DNA of 64,000 nucleotides from assembly GCA_964651445.1 (NCBI GenBank), contig CAZYYW010000001.1, positions 1 to 64,000 on the forward strand, read 5' to 3'. Positions 52,384 through 61,056 of the stretch are shown piece by piece. Within the stretch, counting starts at the first letter, position 1, and the number at the start of each line of letters is the position of its first letter. Under the pieces are notes generated by a model. It saw nothing but the letters and a program-made list of their open reading frames with translations, was not told the DNA's origin and ran no database searches. The stretch comes from GCA-2746365 sp964651445. GTDB lineage: Bacteria > Pseudomonadota > Gammaproteobacteria > SZUA-229. The translations under genes and the position numbers were made by a program.

Positions 52384-53499
52384 ATGAACAACGCTGTACT
52401 ACAAGACAACAGTATGCTGAATAATAAGCGACCTAAAGAATTGTTCCGAAGCTTGATCGGAAAAAGCCCGACAATGCAGCGGGTACATAAAGACATACGG
52501 CAGGTGGCTAATAGCTCTGCCAATGTTTTAATTCTTGGCGAGTCAGGAACCGGAAAAGAAGTTGTCGCACGCAATATCCATTACTTTTCTGACCGTTGCA
52601 AAAATGCATTTGTGCCGGTTAACTGTGGCGCAATTCCTCACGAGTTATTGGAATCAGAGTTATTTGGTCACGAAAAAGGGGCTTTTACTGGTGCAATCAC
52701 ATCTCGTCCGGGGCGCTTTTCAATGGCGGAAGGTGGCACTCTATTTCTTGATGAAATAGGCGAGATGACTATGGCAATGCAAGTGAAGCTGTTAAGAGTA
52801 CTAGAAGAACGTGTGTTTGAACGTGTTGGCGGTACAAAAACTATTCATTCTAATGTCAGGATAATCGCTGCCACTAATCGTAACCTTGAAGAAATGGTTA
52901 AACAGGGAAGCTTTCGTGAAGACCTCTATTTCAGATTAGATGTTTTCCCCATTCACTTACCGGTATTACGCGAGCGTATCGAAGACTTGCCATTGTTAAT
53001 TAAAGAATTGGTTACTCGTCTTGAAACAACCAGTAATAACAGCGTTCGGTTCACTCAAAATGCGGTTGTAGGCATGTCCAAATATGATTGGCCTGGCAAC
53101 GTGCGCGAACTAGCAAACCAGATCGAAAGAATGTCAATACAACACCCCAATGGCCTGGTTCATGAAAGTGATTTACCCAACAGAATAAGAGCCAGTGCAT
53201 CATCGACAAATAAAGGTTTACAGCCAGAGCAAATAGATGACTGCAACAGCCAACCACAATACAATCGACCTGTAGTTGTAGATGACGGACACTTTAATTT
53301 TCCAGTTGAAGGTTTTGATCTTAAGTCATACATTTCAAGCATCGAAGTGAAAATCATTCAAGATGCTCTTGATGAGACGGGTGGTGTAGTCGCACATGCC
53401 GCAAAAACACTTGGCTTGCAGCGTACCACGCTTGCCGAAAAAATGCGAAAACATCATATCGACAAAAAGCCGGAAGCTTCTAGTCATAGTGTTTGTTAG
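52384..53499 (+). CDS. Sigma-54-dependent activator of the FleQ/FlrA type, lacking the N-terminal domain
   Basis: A 371-residue protein. AAA+ domain with Walker A GESGTGKE (52-59), GAFTGA (99-104) for sigma-54 contact, and a Fis-type helix-turn-helix C-terminus (GGVVAHAAKTLGLQRTTLAEKMRKH). It keeps the FleQ c-di-GMP features LFRS (20-23) and Arg63-Asn64. The roughly 120-residue N-terminal FleQ domain is missing; the protein starts directly before LFRS. GGAGGTG lies seven bases before the ATG. It may be a short paralogue of a full FleQ encoded elsewhere, or the only FleQ. Confidence 0.88.
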   Translation: MNNAVLQDNSMLNNKRPKELFRSLIGKSPTMQRVHKDIRQVANSSANVLILGESGTGKEVVARNIHYFSDRCKNAFVPVNCGAIPHELLESELFGHEKGAFTGAITSRPGRFSMAEGGTLFLDEIGEMTMAMQVKLLRVLEERVFERVGGTKTIHSNVRIIAATNRNLEEMVKQGSFREDLYFRLDVFPIHLPVLRERIEDLPLLIKELVTRLETTSNNSVRFTQNAVVGMSKYDWPGNVRELANQIERMSIQHPNGLVHESDLPNRIRASASSTNKGLQPEQIDDCNSQPQYNRPVVVDDGHFNFPVEGFDLKSYISSIEVKIIQDALDETGGVVAHAAKTLGLQRTTLAEKMRKHHIDKKPEASSHSVC

Positions 53500-53570
53500 T
53501 TATAAAAGTCAGTGCCCCTGTTTTATTTGAATACTTCAGCTAGCTGCTGTTGCTTTCACATTAACCATAA

Positions 53571-54524
53571 CTACAGCGTGGCATCATCTACACCGACGCT
53601 ATCTTGCTGAACAGTTACAGCCACTTCGCCTTGTTCTCCATCAATTTGTTTTTCCTCTGGATCATCAACGATAATTTTGTTTGAATAATCCATCATAATT
53701 TCAACGCGGCGATTTTTAGCACGGCCGCTAAACGTTTCATTTGAAGCGATTGGCTGCGTATCGGCAAACGCGGATATTTCAAGTGTTTTATACCTTAACA
53801 CCTCATCCTTCACTAGCTCATGTATGACACTGGCTGCTCGCGAAGATGATAATTCCCAGTTGGATCGAAAACGATAAGTATTAATGGGAACATTATCCGT
53901 GTGACCGGCAACGATAACGACACCATCAAATTCACTAAAAACCTCACTAATTTTTGACACAACGACCTTGAACGGCTCAATGACGTCAGCACTGCCTGAA
54001 GGAAACGAACCTTTCTCTCTGACTAAAAGGATAATTCTTTTTTCAGTAATTTTCATCTCGATCAAACCATGACTAATTTCTTCCTCCAATGAAGCTTTCA
54101 ATAGTTTACTGTCCCTGCGAATTCGTTCGATTATTTTTTTATCCTGCTCACTTAGTGTTGGTTTTGTCTCTTTACTCTCCTGCCCTTTTTCTGATGGGTC
54201 TGTAAACACAGGATGCCGCTTAGTTTCATCCGTTGTCATTTGTCGCACTTCATTAATCGGTGTTGGTTGTGGCCGCCCTGGACTAAACTCACGAGCAATA
54301 ATATTAATGCCACGAGGTGATTCTTGTGCTTTGATTTCTCGCTGAACACCAAAGGCGTCTTTTAATGAACCAGCTAGTTCTTTATATATCGCAATATCCA
54401 TTGAAGAAAAGGAAAACAGTAAGACAAAAAAAGCCAGTAACAATGACATCAAATCTGCAAATGTCATTACCCATGCAGGTATACCGTCGGGACATTTATG
54501 CTCTTCTTCCAAAGCTTCACTCAT
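53571..54524 (-). CDS. motB: Flagellar stator protein, MotB/PomB type
   Basis: A 317-residue stator subunit. The single membrane segment carries the ion-binding Asp24 (TFADLMSLLLAFFVLLFSFSSMD). A linker of about 120 polar residues precedes an OmpA-type peptidoglycan-binding domain (VIVAGHTDNVPINTYRFRSNWELSSSRA, about 198-225). The FSFSSMD end of the membrane helix is PomB-like, so sodium drive is possible but not proven. It starts 11 bases after motA. Confidence 0.92.
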   Translation of the reverse strand: MSEALEEEHKCPDGIPAWVMTFADLMSLLLAFFVLLFSFSSMDIAIYKELAGSLKDAFGVQREIKAQESPRGINIIAREFSPGRPQPTPINEVRQMTTDETKRHPVFTDPSEKGQESKETKPTLSEQDKKIIERIRRDSKLLKASLEEEISHGLIEMKITEKRIILLVREKGSFPSGSADVIEPFKVVVSKISEVFSEFDGVVIVAGHTDNVPINTYRFRSNWELSSSRAASVIHELVKDEVLRYKTLEISAFADTQPIASNETFSGRAKNRRVEIMMDYSNKIIVDDPEEKQIDGEQGEVAVTVQQDSVGVDDATL

Positions 54525-54535
54525 AACACAAACCT

Positions 54536-55309
54536 TTAGGCGGCCGCTTTCTTGGCTTTAGCTTTTCCATTTTTTTCTGGCGGTAAATAAACACTCAGCA
54601 AACCTTCTATCATACGAGGATTCAAACCTTCCTGAATCGCGCTAATACTCTCCAAAATCATTGATTTGCTGGTACGTTCTTGTTTACTTCGCAATGCCAG
54701 TTTATCGGCAATAGGCAACGCAAAAACGGTCGCAATGACTGCACCATATAGAGTAGTCAGTAATGCAATCGCCATTGCAGGGCCAATAGATTTAGGATCG
54801 CTCATATTGGACATCATTTGCACCAGACCGATCAAGGTACCTATCATGCCCATTGCCGGCGCCACATCACCCATTGCCTTAAAGATGTTCAAGCCAGCTT
54901 CATTACGTTCAATAGACATGGTGATTTCTTTAGAAAGGATTTTATTGACCAACTCAGGTGGGTTGCCATCAACCACCATCGTTATGCCCTTGGCAAGAAA
55001 CTCATTTTTGACTTCAACATTTTCCAGGCCGAGCAAGCCTTCCTTCCGGGCAACATTTGCTAGTTCCAAGCTCTGCTCAATAATTTCACTCGGAAGCTGA
55101 GCCTTATGAACAAAGGCTTTAAGAGCCACGCCAAAAGCACCGAGCATATCAGGCAGTGAAAACTTCATGGTAACAATTGCAAACGTGCCGGCTATAACAA
55201 TCAAGATACTCGGCCCATTGACAAACATGCCCATTTCACCGCCCATCATAATGGCTGCAATAATACAGCCTATGGCAGTCAAAATACCGATAAGTGTTGC
55301 TAAATCCAT
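54536..55309 (-). CDS. motA: Flagellar stator protein, MotA/PomA type
   Basis: A 257-residue protein with four membrane segments. The family segments GDVAPAMGMIGTLIGLVQMM (about 146-165) and MAIALLTTLYGAVIATVFALPIADKLALRS are intact. Length and motifs fit PomA rather than enteric MotA. The ATG at 55309 with AGGTG is chosen over a GTG three codons upstream. A good sigma-28 promoter lies 90 bases upstream. Confidence 0.92.
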   Translation of the reverse strand: MDLATLIGILTAIGCIIAAIMMGGEMGMFVNGPSILIVIAGTFAIVTMKFSLPDMLGAFGVALKAFVHKAQLPSEIIEQSLELANVARKEGLLGLENVEVKNEFLAKGITMVVDGNPPELVNKILSKEITMSIERNEAGLNIFKAMGDVAPAMGMIGTLIGLVQMMSNMSDPKSIGPAMAIALLTTLYGAVIATVFALPIADKLALRSKQERTSKSMILESISAIQEGLNPRMIEGLLSVYLPPEKNGKAKAKKAAA

Positions 55310-55398
55310 ACCTTTCACCTTGCTTATTGCACAATTTCGAATTTAAAATACACGCATGTTTTGCTTGCGCTGTCACATCCGGTTTCTTCTACTCTATT

Positions 55399-55425
55399 TA
55401 ATCGGTCGCCACCGCAGAAGCTTTA
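55399..55425 (-). promoter_or_regulatory. Sigma-28 promoter for motAB
   Basis: Minus strand: TAAAGCTT, 11 bases, ACCGATTA. One -35 mismatch and two -10 mismatches. Confidence 0.7.
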
Positions 55426-55496
55426 GTAGAAATTTGATATGAATCCGCTTGAAACAAAGGATTTTAGTAATCGGTATCTCTACGGATGACAAGTCA

Positions 55497-55526
55497 TTTG
55501 TAAACTTTTGTAAACATACAATAAAC
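55497..55526 (+). repeat. Direct repeats upstream of the OmpR-type regulator
   Basis: TTTGTAAAC at 55497-55505 and 55507-55515, and a partial copy ACAATAAAC at 55518-55526. The period of 10-11 bases is what OmpR/PhoB-family dimers bind. Likely an autoregulatory site. Confidence 0.55.
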
Positions 55527-55638
55527 AAAGACTTATTTACTATACAGTCGATAAAATATTTGATATAAAGAAGCCGCTATATCTGCATTACAGCAAGTTA
55601 ATTGCGCCATTTTTGATTTGACTTTATTAAAGGAAATT

Positions 55639-56349
55639 ATGAATAGTACTAAAATTTTGTTTATTGATGACGACCAACGAATATGTCGCCTGGTTAAAAG
55701 ATACCTGCAAAACAATCATATCGAGATGATTGCTGCCCACAATGCCAGAGATGCACTCAATCTCCTGCACGACGACAGTATCACCTTAATACTGCTCGAT
55801 ATTATGCTACCGGATATGGACGGTCTTACGCTTGCACAAAAAATCCGTTTATCATCTGAAATACCCATAATTTTCCTCACCGCCAAAGCCGAGATCGAAA
55901 ACAAAGTCATCGGGCTAGAAATTGGAGCCGACGATTACATTACCAAACCGTTTGAAGAAAAAGAACTGATTGCCCGAATACAAGCAGTGTTGCGCCGCAC
56001 CCAAAATACAACAACTCATGACAACGACAAAACCAAGGCAAATTTTGCCGGTTGGTGCCTCAATTTACTTAGTCATACACTGCATTCGCCCGATGGCACA
56101 GTTGTAGACATCACCAGCACTGAGTATCGTCTGCTGACCAAGCTGGTCAACCGCTCAAATCGAATCATCAAACGCGAAGAAATTTTACACATACTTTCTA
56201 ACCGTGAATGGTCACCGCTGGATCGATCCGCAGATATGGCGATATCCAAATTACGCAAAAAAATCGAAAAAAATCCACGCAGACCGGAAATCATCAAAAC
56301 CATTCGCAACCACGGCTACCAGCTCACCGCTGCTGTGAACTTCAACTAG
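55639..56349 (+). CDS. OmpR/PhoB-family response regulator
   Basis: A 236-residue regulator. Receiver (about 1-120) with Asp10-Asp11-Asp12 and phospho-acceptor Asp54 (LLDIMLPD). Winged-helix output domain (about 140-235; TSTEYRLLTKLVNRSNRIIKREEIL, then AISKLRKKIEKNPRRPEIIKTIRNHGYQL). The ATG at 55639 with AAGGA is chosen over a start seven codons upstream. No kinase gene is next to it, so it is an orphan here. Direct repeats in its promoter may be its own site. Confidence 0.9.
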   Translation: MNSTKILFIDDDQRICRLVKRYLQNNHIEMIAAHNARDALNLLHDDSITLILLDIMLPDMDGLTLAQKIRLSSEIPIIFLTAKAEIENKVIGLEIGADDYITKPFEEKELIARIQAVLRRTQNTTTHDNDKTKANFAGWCLNLLSHTLHSPDGTVVDITSTEYRLLTKLVNRSNRIIKREEILHILSNREWSPLDRSADMAISKLRKKIEKNPRRPEIIKTIRNHGYQLTAAVNFN

Positions 56350-56418
56350 CAAGTCATTTTTTAACGGGGCTTTGCTTCTTGTTATCACGCCCAACTCAAT
56401 ACTTGCCCTATGCCTCTC

Positions 56419-57231
56419 TTATGTGTGACATATTTCTAGATGATTAGCACTGCGTTTCGCTGAAAAACGATGTGTTAACTGCTTTTCTCGCCAAATAAAA
56501 CCAGATGCTTTTGGCACTGTATAACGCACCTCAAAGACATCAATATCATCGCAGCTATTTGCGCTGTAATTCATCTGTAGCCTTGCCTGTTTCATAATGT
56601 GGATGTACTCATTGTCCGTTTCGATGGTATAAGACTGCAATACAGCGTTTTTATAATTATTACTCTGGGTAAACATCCACAAATATTCAATAATCATTTT
56701 AACCTTATCGGCCGTTAATTCTGTCATGGTTATTCTGCCACGGTAATGCCCATCTTCATCATTGCGATCGACACCTGTTCGATCCAATACACTGGCTTTA
56801 AAAACGCGATGCATATTTATAAATTCAGGTAATGAGGGGTCGAATCGTGAGAACTGGAAATACAACAATGTCTCTTTATTAGCAGACAATTGCTGATACG
56901 AAACCTGGTGCTCTGCCGCTTTTTCAGACCAAGACATGGCTTCAATAAAATCATCACTGGCAAGATCATATGCTGTCATACCTGCTCTGGCAGAGACGGG
57001 TAACAGGCTAGTGTTTTTTACATGGCTAATCGAATAGAAAATATCTTGGTAATTGTTTTCTTTATAAAAATCATCAGGAACTCGTTTATCAAAATACAAC
57101 GCTCTGGCAGTGGCAAGATCTCCAGTCAAAGGCGCACTATTTTTATTGGTCACCGCAGTATCTTCTGAGCTGCTACAACCCGATAACAACTGTACGGCTA
57201 TGACAAGCAATATTAGCCCGCTATATTGCAT
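56419..57231 (-). CDS. Conserved hypothetical lipoprotein
   Basis: A 270-residue predicted lipoprotein. The signal peptide and lipobox are MQYSGLILLVIAVQLLSGC. The mature part has a distinctive, regular composition (ARALYFDKRVPDDFYKENNYQDIFYSISH; RVFKASVLDRTGVDRNDEDG; MIIEYLWMFTQSNNYKNAVLQSY) of a conserved family of unknown function. A start 25 codons upstream is also open. A sigma-28-like promoter and position between a stator/regulator block and HDOD genes suggest co-regulation with motility. I do not assign a function. Confidence 0.7.
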   Translation of the reverse strand: MQYSGLILLVIAVQLLSGCSSSEDTAVTNKNSAPLTGDLATARALYFDKRVPDDFYKENNYQDIFYSISHVKNTSLLPVSARAGMTAYDLASDDFIEAMSWSEKAAEHQVSYQQLSANKETLLYFQFSRFDPSLPEFINMHRVFKASVLDRTGVDRNDEDGHYRGRITMTELTADKVKMIIEYLWMFTQSNNYKNAVLQSYTIETDNEYIHIMKQARLQMNYSANSCDDIDVFEVRYTVPKASGFIWREKQLTHRFSAKRSANHLEICHT

Positions 57232-57342
57232 GAACTGGAAGCGACCATTGGCCTCATCGTTACACATCAACAGGGGTTTACACATCGAGAGGGCTTTAAT
57301 TATCATGCCGTATTTTTAATCTATTGAGTTTCATCACCCAAT

Positions 57343-57369
57343 ATATCGACGCGACACTATTTATCTTTA
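57343..57369 (-). promoter_or_regulatory. Sigma-28-like promoter for the lipoprotein gene
   Basis: Minus strand: TAAAGATA, 11 bases, GTCGATAT. The -10 equals that of flaG. Start near 57335. Confidence 0.55.
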
Positions 57370-57371
57370 AC

Positions 57372-57414
57372 CGCAGCACGACCATTCGTCGGAATGATAA
57401 ATGGTCGTGCTGCG
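57372..57414. terminator. Strong hairpin after the first HDOD gene
   Basis: A perfect 15-base-pair, GC-rich stem (CGCAGCACGACCATT / AATGGTCGTGCTGCG) with a 13-base loop, 50 bases after the HDOD stop. It would stop HDOD transcripts before the lipoprotein promoter. Confidence 0.65.
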
Positions 57415-57462
57415 TTAATTAATTAACGCCAAGAGTATTTCTATTAGAGCTGCCTACAGCAA

Positions 57463-58302
57463 TTAGACAAGAAGGGATTGTCGCGCTTTTTCATACAATT
57501 GTTGATTTTCTTTAATTTGCAAAAGATTAACATCTGAATCCATGCCTAATCTAGAAAATGCGGGGACTAGGCACCAATCATCAGGCGAATGCTCCTCAGC
57601 AACATAACCACCTTGTAATAATGCGACCTGTACTAAGTTAACCAGATTTGTGCCATCTTTCTGTTCATAGTCAAAGTTATGGCTTTCCTCGACCACTTCA
57701 ATTAAATCATTGGAAAAGTTCCAACTGCGTAACATCAAAGCACCTATGCGACCTTGCAATGCATGGACAACGGATTTTAATTCTTTGGCGTCATTAAATA
57801 GCGCTTTATCATTGCCGGCAATAGCCAGCAAAGGCAAGGCACCAATGTTATGGATAAGACCAGCCAACAAGGCTTGTTCTCTGCGGATGCCACACATTGA
57901 TGCCGTCATCATTTGGCAAATGGCTGCCACATTGACCGAAACACTCCATGTTTTCCTGAACTGTTTATCCATAACCGGGGATGTTGGCTTAAAGATTTGT
58001 TTCATCGCAAGATTGGTAATTAAGTCCCTTACCATTTTCCCGCCGAGCCGAGTAACGGCTCTTTGCAAATCCTCAATAGGCACTTCACCGCGGTATAATG
58101 GGCTATTAACCACCTTCAGTAACCTTACCGATAAAGCTGCATCTTGGCTCAGGATATCAGCAATCTGTTCAGTTGTTGTCTCTTCGTGATCAACAGCTTC
58201 TCTTATTTTCAACGCGACTTCTGGCAGTGACGGTAGTATTATCCGATCTTCATTAATGGCTAGCTCTAGCTTATTATAAAAGTCTTCATGTTCGACGCTC
58301 AT
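57463..58302 (-). CDS. HDOD domain protein, tandem copy 1
   Basis: A 279-residue HDOD protein (LPSLPEVALKIREAVDHEETTTEQIADILSQDAALSVRLLKVVNSPLYRG, about 24-72; GLIHNIGALPLLAIAG, about 148-163). The next gene upstream encodes a close paralogue of the same length, so the pair arose by tandem duplication. Each has its own sigma-28-like promoter. Proteins of this kind couple to flagellar genes in several bacteria through unknown contacts. Confidence 0.9.
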   Translation of the reverse strand: MSVEHEDFYNKLELAINEDRIILPSLPEVALKIREAVDHEETTTEQIADILSQDAALSVRLLKVVNSPLYRGEVPIEDLQRAVTRLGGKMVRDLITNLAMKQIFKPTSPVMDKQFRKTWSVSVNVAAICQMMTASMCGIRREQALLAGLIHNIGALPLLAIAGNDKALFNDAKELKSVVHALQGRIGALMLRSWNFSNDLIEVVEESHNFDYEQKDGTNLVNLVQVALLQGGYVAEEHSPDDWCLVPAFSRLGMDSDVNLLQIKENQQLYEKARQSLLV

Positions 58303-58354
58303 TTTAACTACTTATCCATCACATATTTTATGTTAAATAATACTGCTATTGATT

Positions 58355-58381
58355 GTATCGGCAGGTAAAAGCTATTATTTA
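58355..58381 (-). promoter_or_regulatory. Sigma-28 promoter for HDOD copy 1
   Basis: Minus strand: TAAATAAT, 11 bases, GCCGATAC. It keeps TAAA-N15-GCCGATA. Confidence 0.7.
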
Positions 58382-58430
58382 TTATAGCTTTATTATTTCA
58401 GGGTGAAGAAATTGGACGTTTCTTCTTTTA

Positions 58431-59273
58431 TCAAATCATCAACGATTGCCTGGCATCATTGAGCAGTTCCTCATTTTCTTCTATATGAATAACATCTACT
58501 TCTGCATTCATGCCCAATTTTTCAAATGCTGGAATTGTAGACCAATCCTCCGGACACAGATCATTGGAGATAAAGCCACCCTGTAGCAAGGTAAACTGAA
58601 CCAGATCAACCATATTCGCGCTGCCTTCATGCTCATATTTAAAGTTATGGCATTGGCTTACAACTTCAATCAACTCGTCTGAAAAGTGCCAGTTTTCTAA
58701 TATAATAGCGCCAACACGACCTTGTAATTCCTGAATAAGCTGATCCATCGCTTGCTGATCATGAAACAAATAATCATCTTCCTCAGCCATCAATAGTATG
58801 GGTAATAAACCAATGTTATGCAGTAAACCTGCCAGTAAGGCCTGTTCTTTTTTAACGCCGACTTCCATCGTTGCCGCCATCATTTGACAGATGGCCGCTA
58901 TGTCGACAGACGTTTTCCATGCCGATCTGAACTGTTTTTCCATCATCACGGATGTCGGTTGATACATTTGTTTCATGGAAAGATTGGTTACCAAGTCGCG
59001 CACCAAACTGCTGCCCATACGGGTAACAGCCATGTGTAAATCCTCAATCGGCATTCGGGTTCTATACAGAGGGCTGTTCACTATCTTCAATAAACGTGCA
59101 GACAGTGCACCATCCTGACTAAGAATGTCAGCAATTTGCCCACTTGTGGTGTCTTCTCTTTCAGCGACATCGCGTATTTTTAACGCCACATCAGGTAAAG
59201 AGGGTAATTCAATTCTATCTTCTTCGACGGCTTCTTGTAGCTTACTAAAAAACTGCTCAACGTCTGTACTCAT
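58431..59273 (-). CDS. HDOD domain protein, tandem copy 2
   Basis: A 280-residue HDOD protein (LPSLPDVALKIRDVAEREDTTSGQIADILSQDGALSARLLKIVNSPLYRT; GLLHNIGLLPILLMAEEDD). It is highly similar to copy 1 over the whole length. The start at 59273 matches the paralogue start; an ATG 19 codons upstream would lie at the predicted transcription start. It lies 116 bases downstream of fliA. Confidence 0.9.
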   Translation of the reverse strand: MSTDVEQFFSKLQEAVEEDRIELPSLPDVALKIRDVAEREDTTSGQIADILSQDGALSARLLKIVNSPLYRTRMPIEDLHMAVTRMGSSLVRDLVTNLSMKQMYQPTSVMMEKQFRSAWKTSVDIAAICQMMAATMEVGVKKEQALLAGLLHNIGLLPILLMAEEDDYLFHDQQAMDQLIQELQGRVGAIILENWHFSDELIEVVSQCHNFKYEHEGSANMVDLVQFTLLQGGFISNDLCPEDWSTIPAFEKLGMNAEVDVIHIEENEELLNDARQSLMI

Positions 59274-59339
59274 AACGGTTCTATCCTGTTTTGTTTTCTC
59301 ATAAACTTGCCAAGCTATTGAAAGATACAAGTCGTTAAT

Positions 59340-59366
59340 TAATCGACAGCATTTATATTTTCTTTA
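59340..59366 (-). promoter_or_regulatory. Sigma-28-like promoter for HDOD copy 2
   Basis: Minus strand: TAAAGAAA, 11 bases, GTCGATTA. Start near 59332, between the fliA stop and the gene. Confidence 0.6.
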
Positions 59367-59389
59367 ACAATATTATTTTCTCGGTTTAA

Positions 59390-60145
59390 TCACGCAGTGA
59401 TCTCTTGTTCAGTCCACTCGGTCATTCGTGCGCGAAGACGTAATAGAGCCTGGCCGTGTATCTGACAAACCCTCCCTTCGGTAATCCCCAGAATCTCACC
59501 TATTTCACGCAAGTTGAACTCCTCGTCGTAATACAGTGCCATTACCATTTTCTCTCGTTCAGGCAAATGCTCTATTTTATTAACCAGTCCTTGTTTAAAA
59601 TCTGCTTCCTGTAATTCCTTTAGAGGGTTATTAAAGTCACAGCTTTTATATTCATCCGCACAGCCTCCAGCAGAGGCTATATCTTCGTAGCTTAATAATT
59701 GGCAGCCGGCGGCATCCTTTACCATACGATAATATTCTTCGATGCCAAGTTGCATATGTTCGGCAATTTCACTGTCTGTAGCATGGCGGCCATGTTCACT
59801 TTCAATTTGTCGAATGGCTTCTGATAGCTCTCTTGATTTTTTATAAACAGAGCGTGGCGTCCAATCGCAACGCCGTACTTCATCAATCATTGAACCTTGA
59901 ATTCGAATCCGAGCATAGGTTTCAAAACTTGCACCTTTACTCATATCATAGCCTTTTAAGGCTTCAAATAACCCAATCATGCCAGTTTGCACGATGTCTT
60001 CCAATTGTATGCTAGAAGGTAATCGCGTAATCATATGGTAGGCAATACGTTTAACAAATGGTGCATATTCCGTCATCAATTCATCATAATTCGGTGCATC
60101 ACCTGAGATAGAACCAACTTCAGCGTAACTGGACATCGATGCCAT
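59390..60145 (-). CDS. fliA: RNA polymerase sigma-28 factor FliA
   Basis: A 251-residue FliA. Region 2 (LMTEYAPFVKRIAYHMITRLPSSIQLEDIVQTGMIGLFEALKGYD; FETYARIRIQGSMIDEVRRCDW) and region 4 (LPEREKMVMALYYDEEFNLREIGEILGITEGRVCQIHGQALLRLR) are intact. It directs late flagellar and motility genes and is held by FlgM, also encoded here. Its ATG overlaps the fleN stop (TAATG), with a full GGAGG ribosome site. Confidence 0.95.
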   Translation of the reverse strand: MASMSSYAEVGSISGDAPNYDELMTEYAPFVKRIAYHMITRLPSSIQLEDIVQTGMIGLFEALKGYDMSKGASFETYARIRIQGSMIDEVRRCDWTPRSVYKKSRELSEAIRQIESEHGRHATDSEIAEHMQLGIEEYYRMVKDAAGCQLLSYEDIASAGGCADEYKSCDFNNPLKELQEADFKQGLVNKIEHLPEREKMVMALYYDEEFNLREIGEILGITEGRVCQIHGQALLRLRARMTEWTEQEITA

Positions 60146-61056
60146 TAGCTGACCTCCTGAGACACCATTGAAAATTGAGATTTGTCAGCTTGAATCATAC
60201 GTTCCATAAAAAATTTCATTTGTCCATCAGATCGTGTGCGTTCAGGCCAGCTATCAATTTGCCGAGTAATTCGTTTAAACGCCAATGCTGAGGGCGAGTG
60301 AGGAAAGGCATCAACCACCGCTCTTTGGTGTTGAATGGCTTTACGCAACTTTCCATCAAACGGTACTGCGCCAACAAATTCCAACACCACATCTAAAAAA
60401 CGGTCGGTCGCTTTTGACAACTTATTGAATAGTTCACGGCCTTCACGCGCATCATGTGTCATGTTCGCCAAAATATGAAATTTACCAACGTTCAGTTTTC
60501 GACTCATGACTTTTATGAAAGCGTAAGCATCTGTAATAGAAGCAGGTTCATCATGCACCACAACAATGATTTCCTGCGATGCGCCACAAATATTGATAAC
60601 AGTGTCAGCAATGCCAGCACCGGTATCGATAATCATGACGTCAACGGCAAAACTTAAATCACTAAAAGCATTAATTAACCCCATCTGTTGTGCAGGGTCT
60701 AAATTAGCCATATCACTTATTCCGGTTGATGCTGGAATAACTTTTATATTTGATGGTCCGTTAACAATGATTTCTTCCAGAGTACGTTCGCCACGCATTA
60801 CGTGAGACAAGTCGTATTCTGTATTTAAACCGAGCAAAACATCAACGTTCGCTAATCCCATATCAGCATCCATTAACAAAACTTCTTTGCCTTGTTTCGC
60901 CATCGACAGCGCAAGATTAACCGATACATTGGTTTTACCTACACCCCCTTTACCGCTACTTATAGCGATTATTTTTACCGGGCGAGGTGCAACAACACGG
61001 CGTAAACTTTCTGCCTGATCCAGATTGCGTCGCATTGACACTTTAGATGTTTCCAT
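60145..61056 (-). CDS. fleN: Flagellar number regulator FleN/FlhG (MinD-like ATPase)
   Basis: A 303-residue ATPase with SGKGGVGKT (about 34-42), LLMDADMGLANVDVLLGL and a MinD-like fold. The N-terminal DQAESLRRVV segment is the FlhF-activating motif of FlhG. It limits flagella to one and antagonises FleQ in relatives. It overlaps the end of flhF by 14 bases. Confidence 0.93.
   Translation of the reverse strand: METSKVSMRRNLDQAESLRRVVAPRPVKIIAISSGKGGVGKTNVSVNLALSMAKQGKEVLLMDADMGLANVDVLLGLNTEYDLSHVMRGERTLEEIIVNGPSNIKVIPASTGISDMANLDPAQQMGLINAFSDLSFAVDVMIIDTGAGIADTVINICGASQEIIVVVHDEPASITDAYAFIKVMSRKLNVGKFHILANMTHDAREGRELFNKLSKATDRFLDVVLEFVGAVPFDGKLRKAIQHQRAVVDAFPHSPSALAFKRITRQIDSWPERTRSDGQMKFFMERMIQADKSQFSMVSQEVS

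Larger units (their letters stand above)
55310..55638. other. Divergent intergenic region motA / OmpR-type regulator
   Basis: About 330 bases. It holds the motAB sigma-28 promoter (55399-55425) on one side and direct repeats (55497-55526) near the other gene. Confidence 0.6.
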
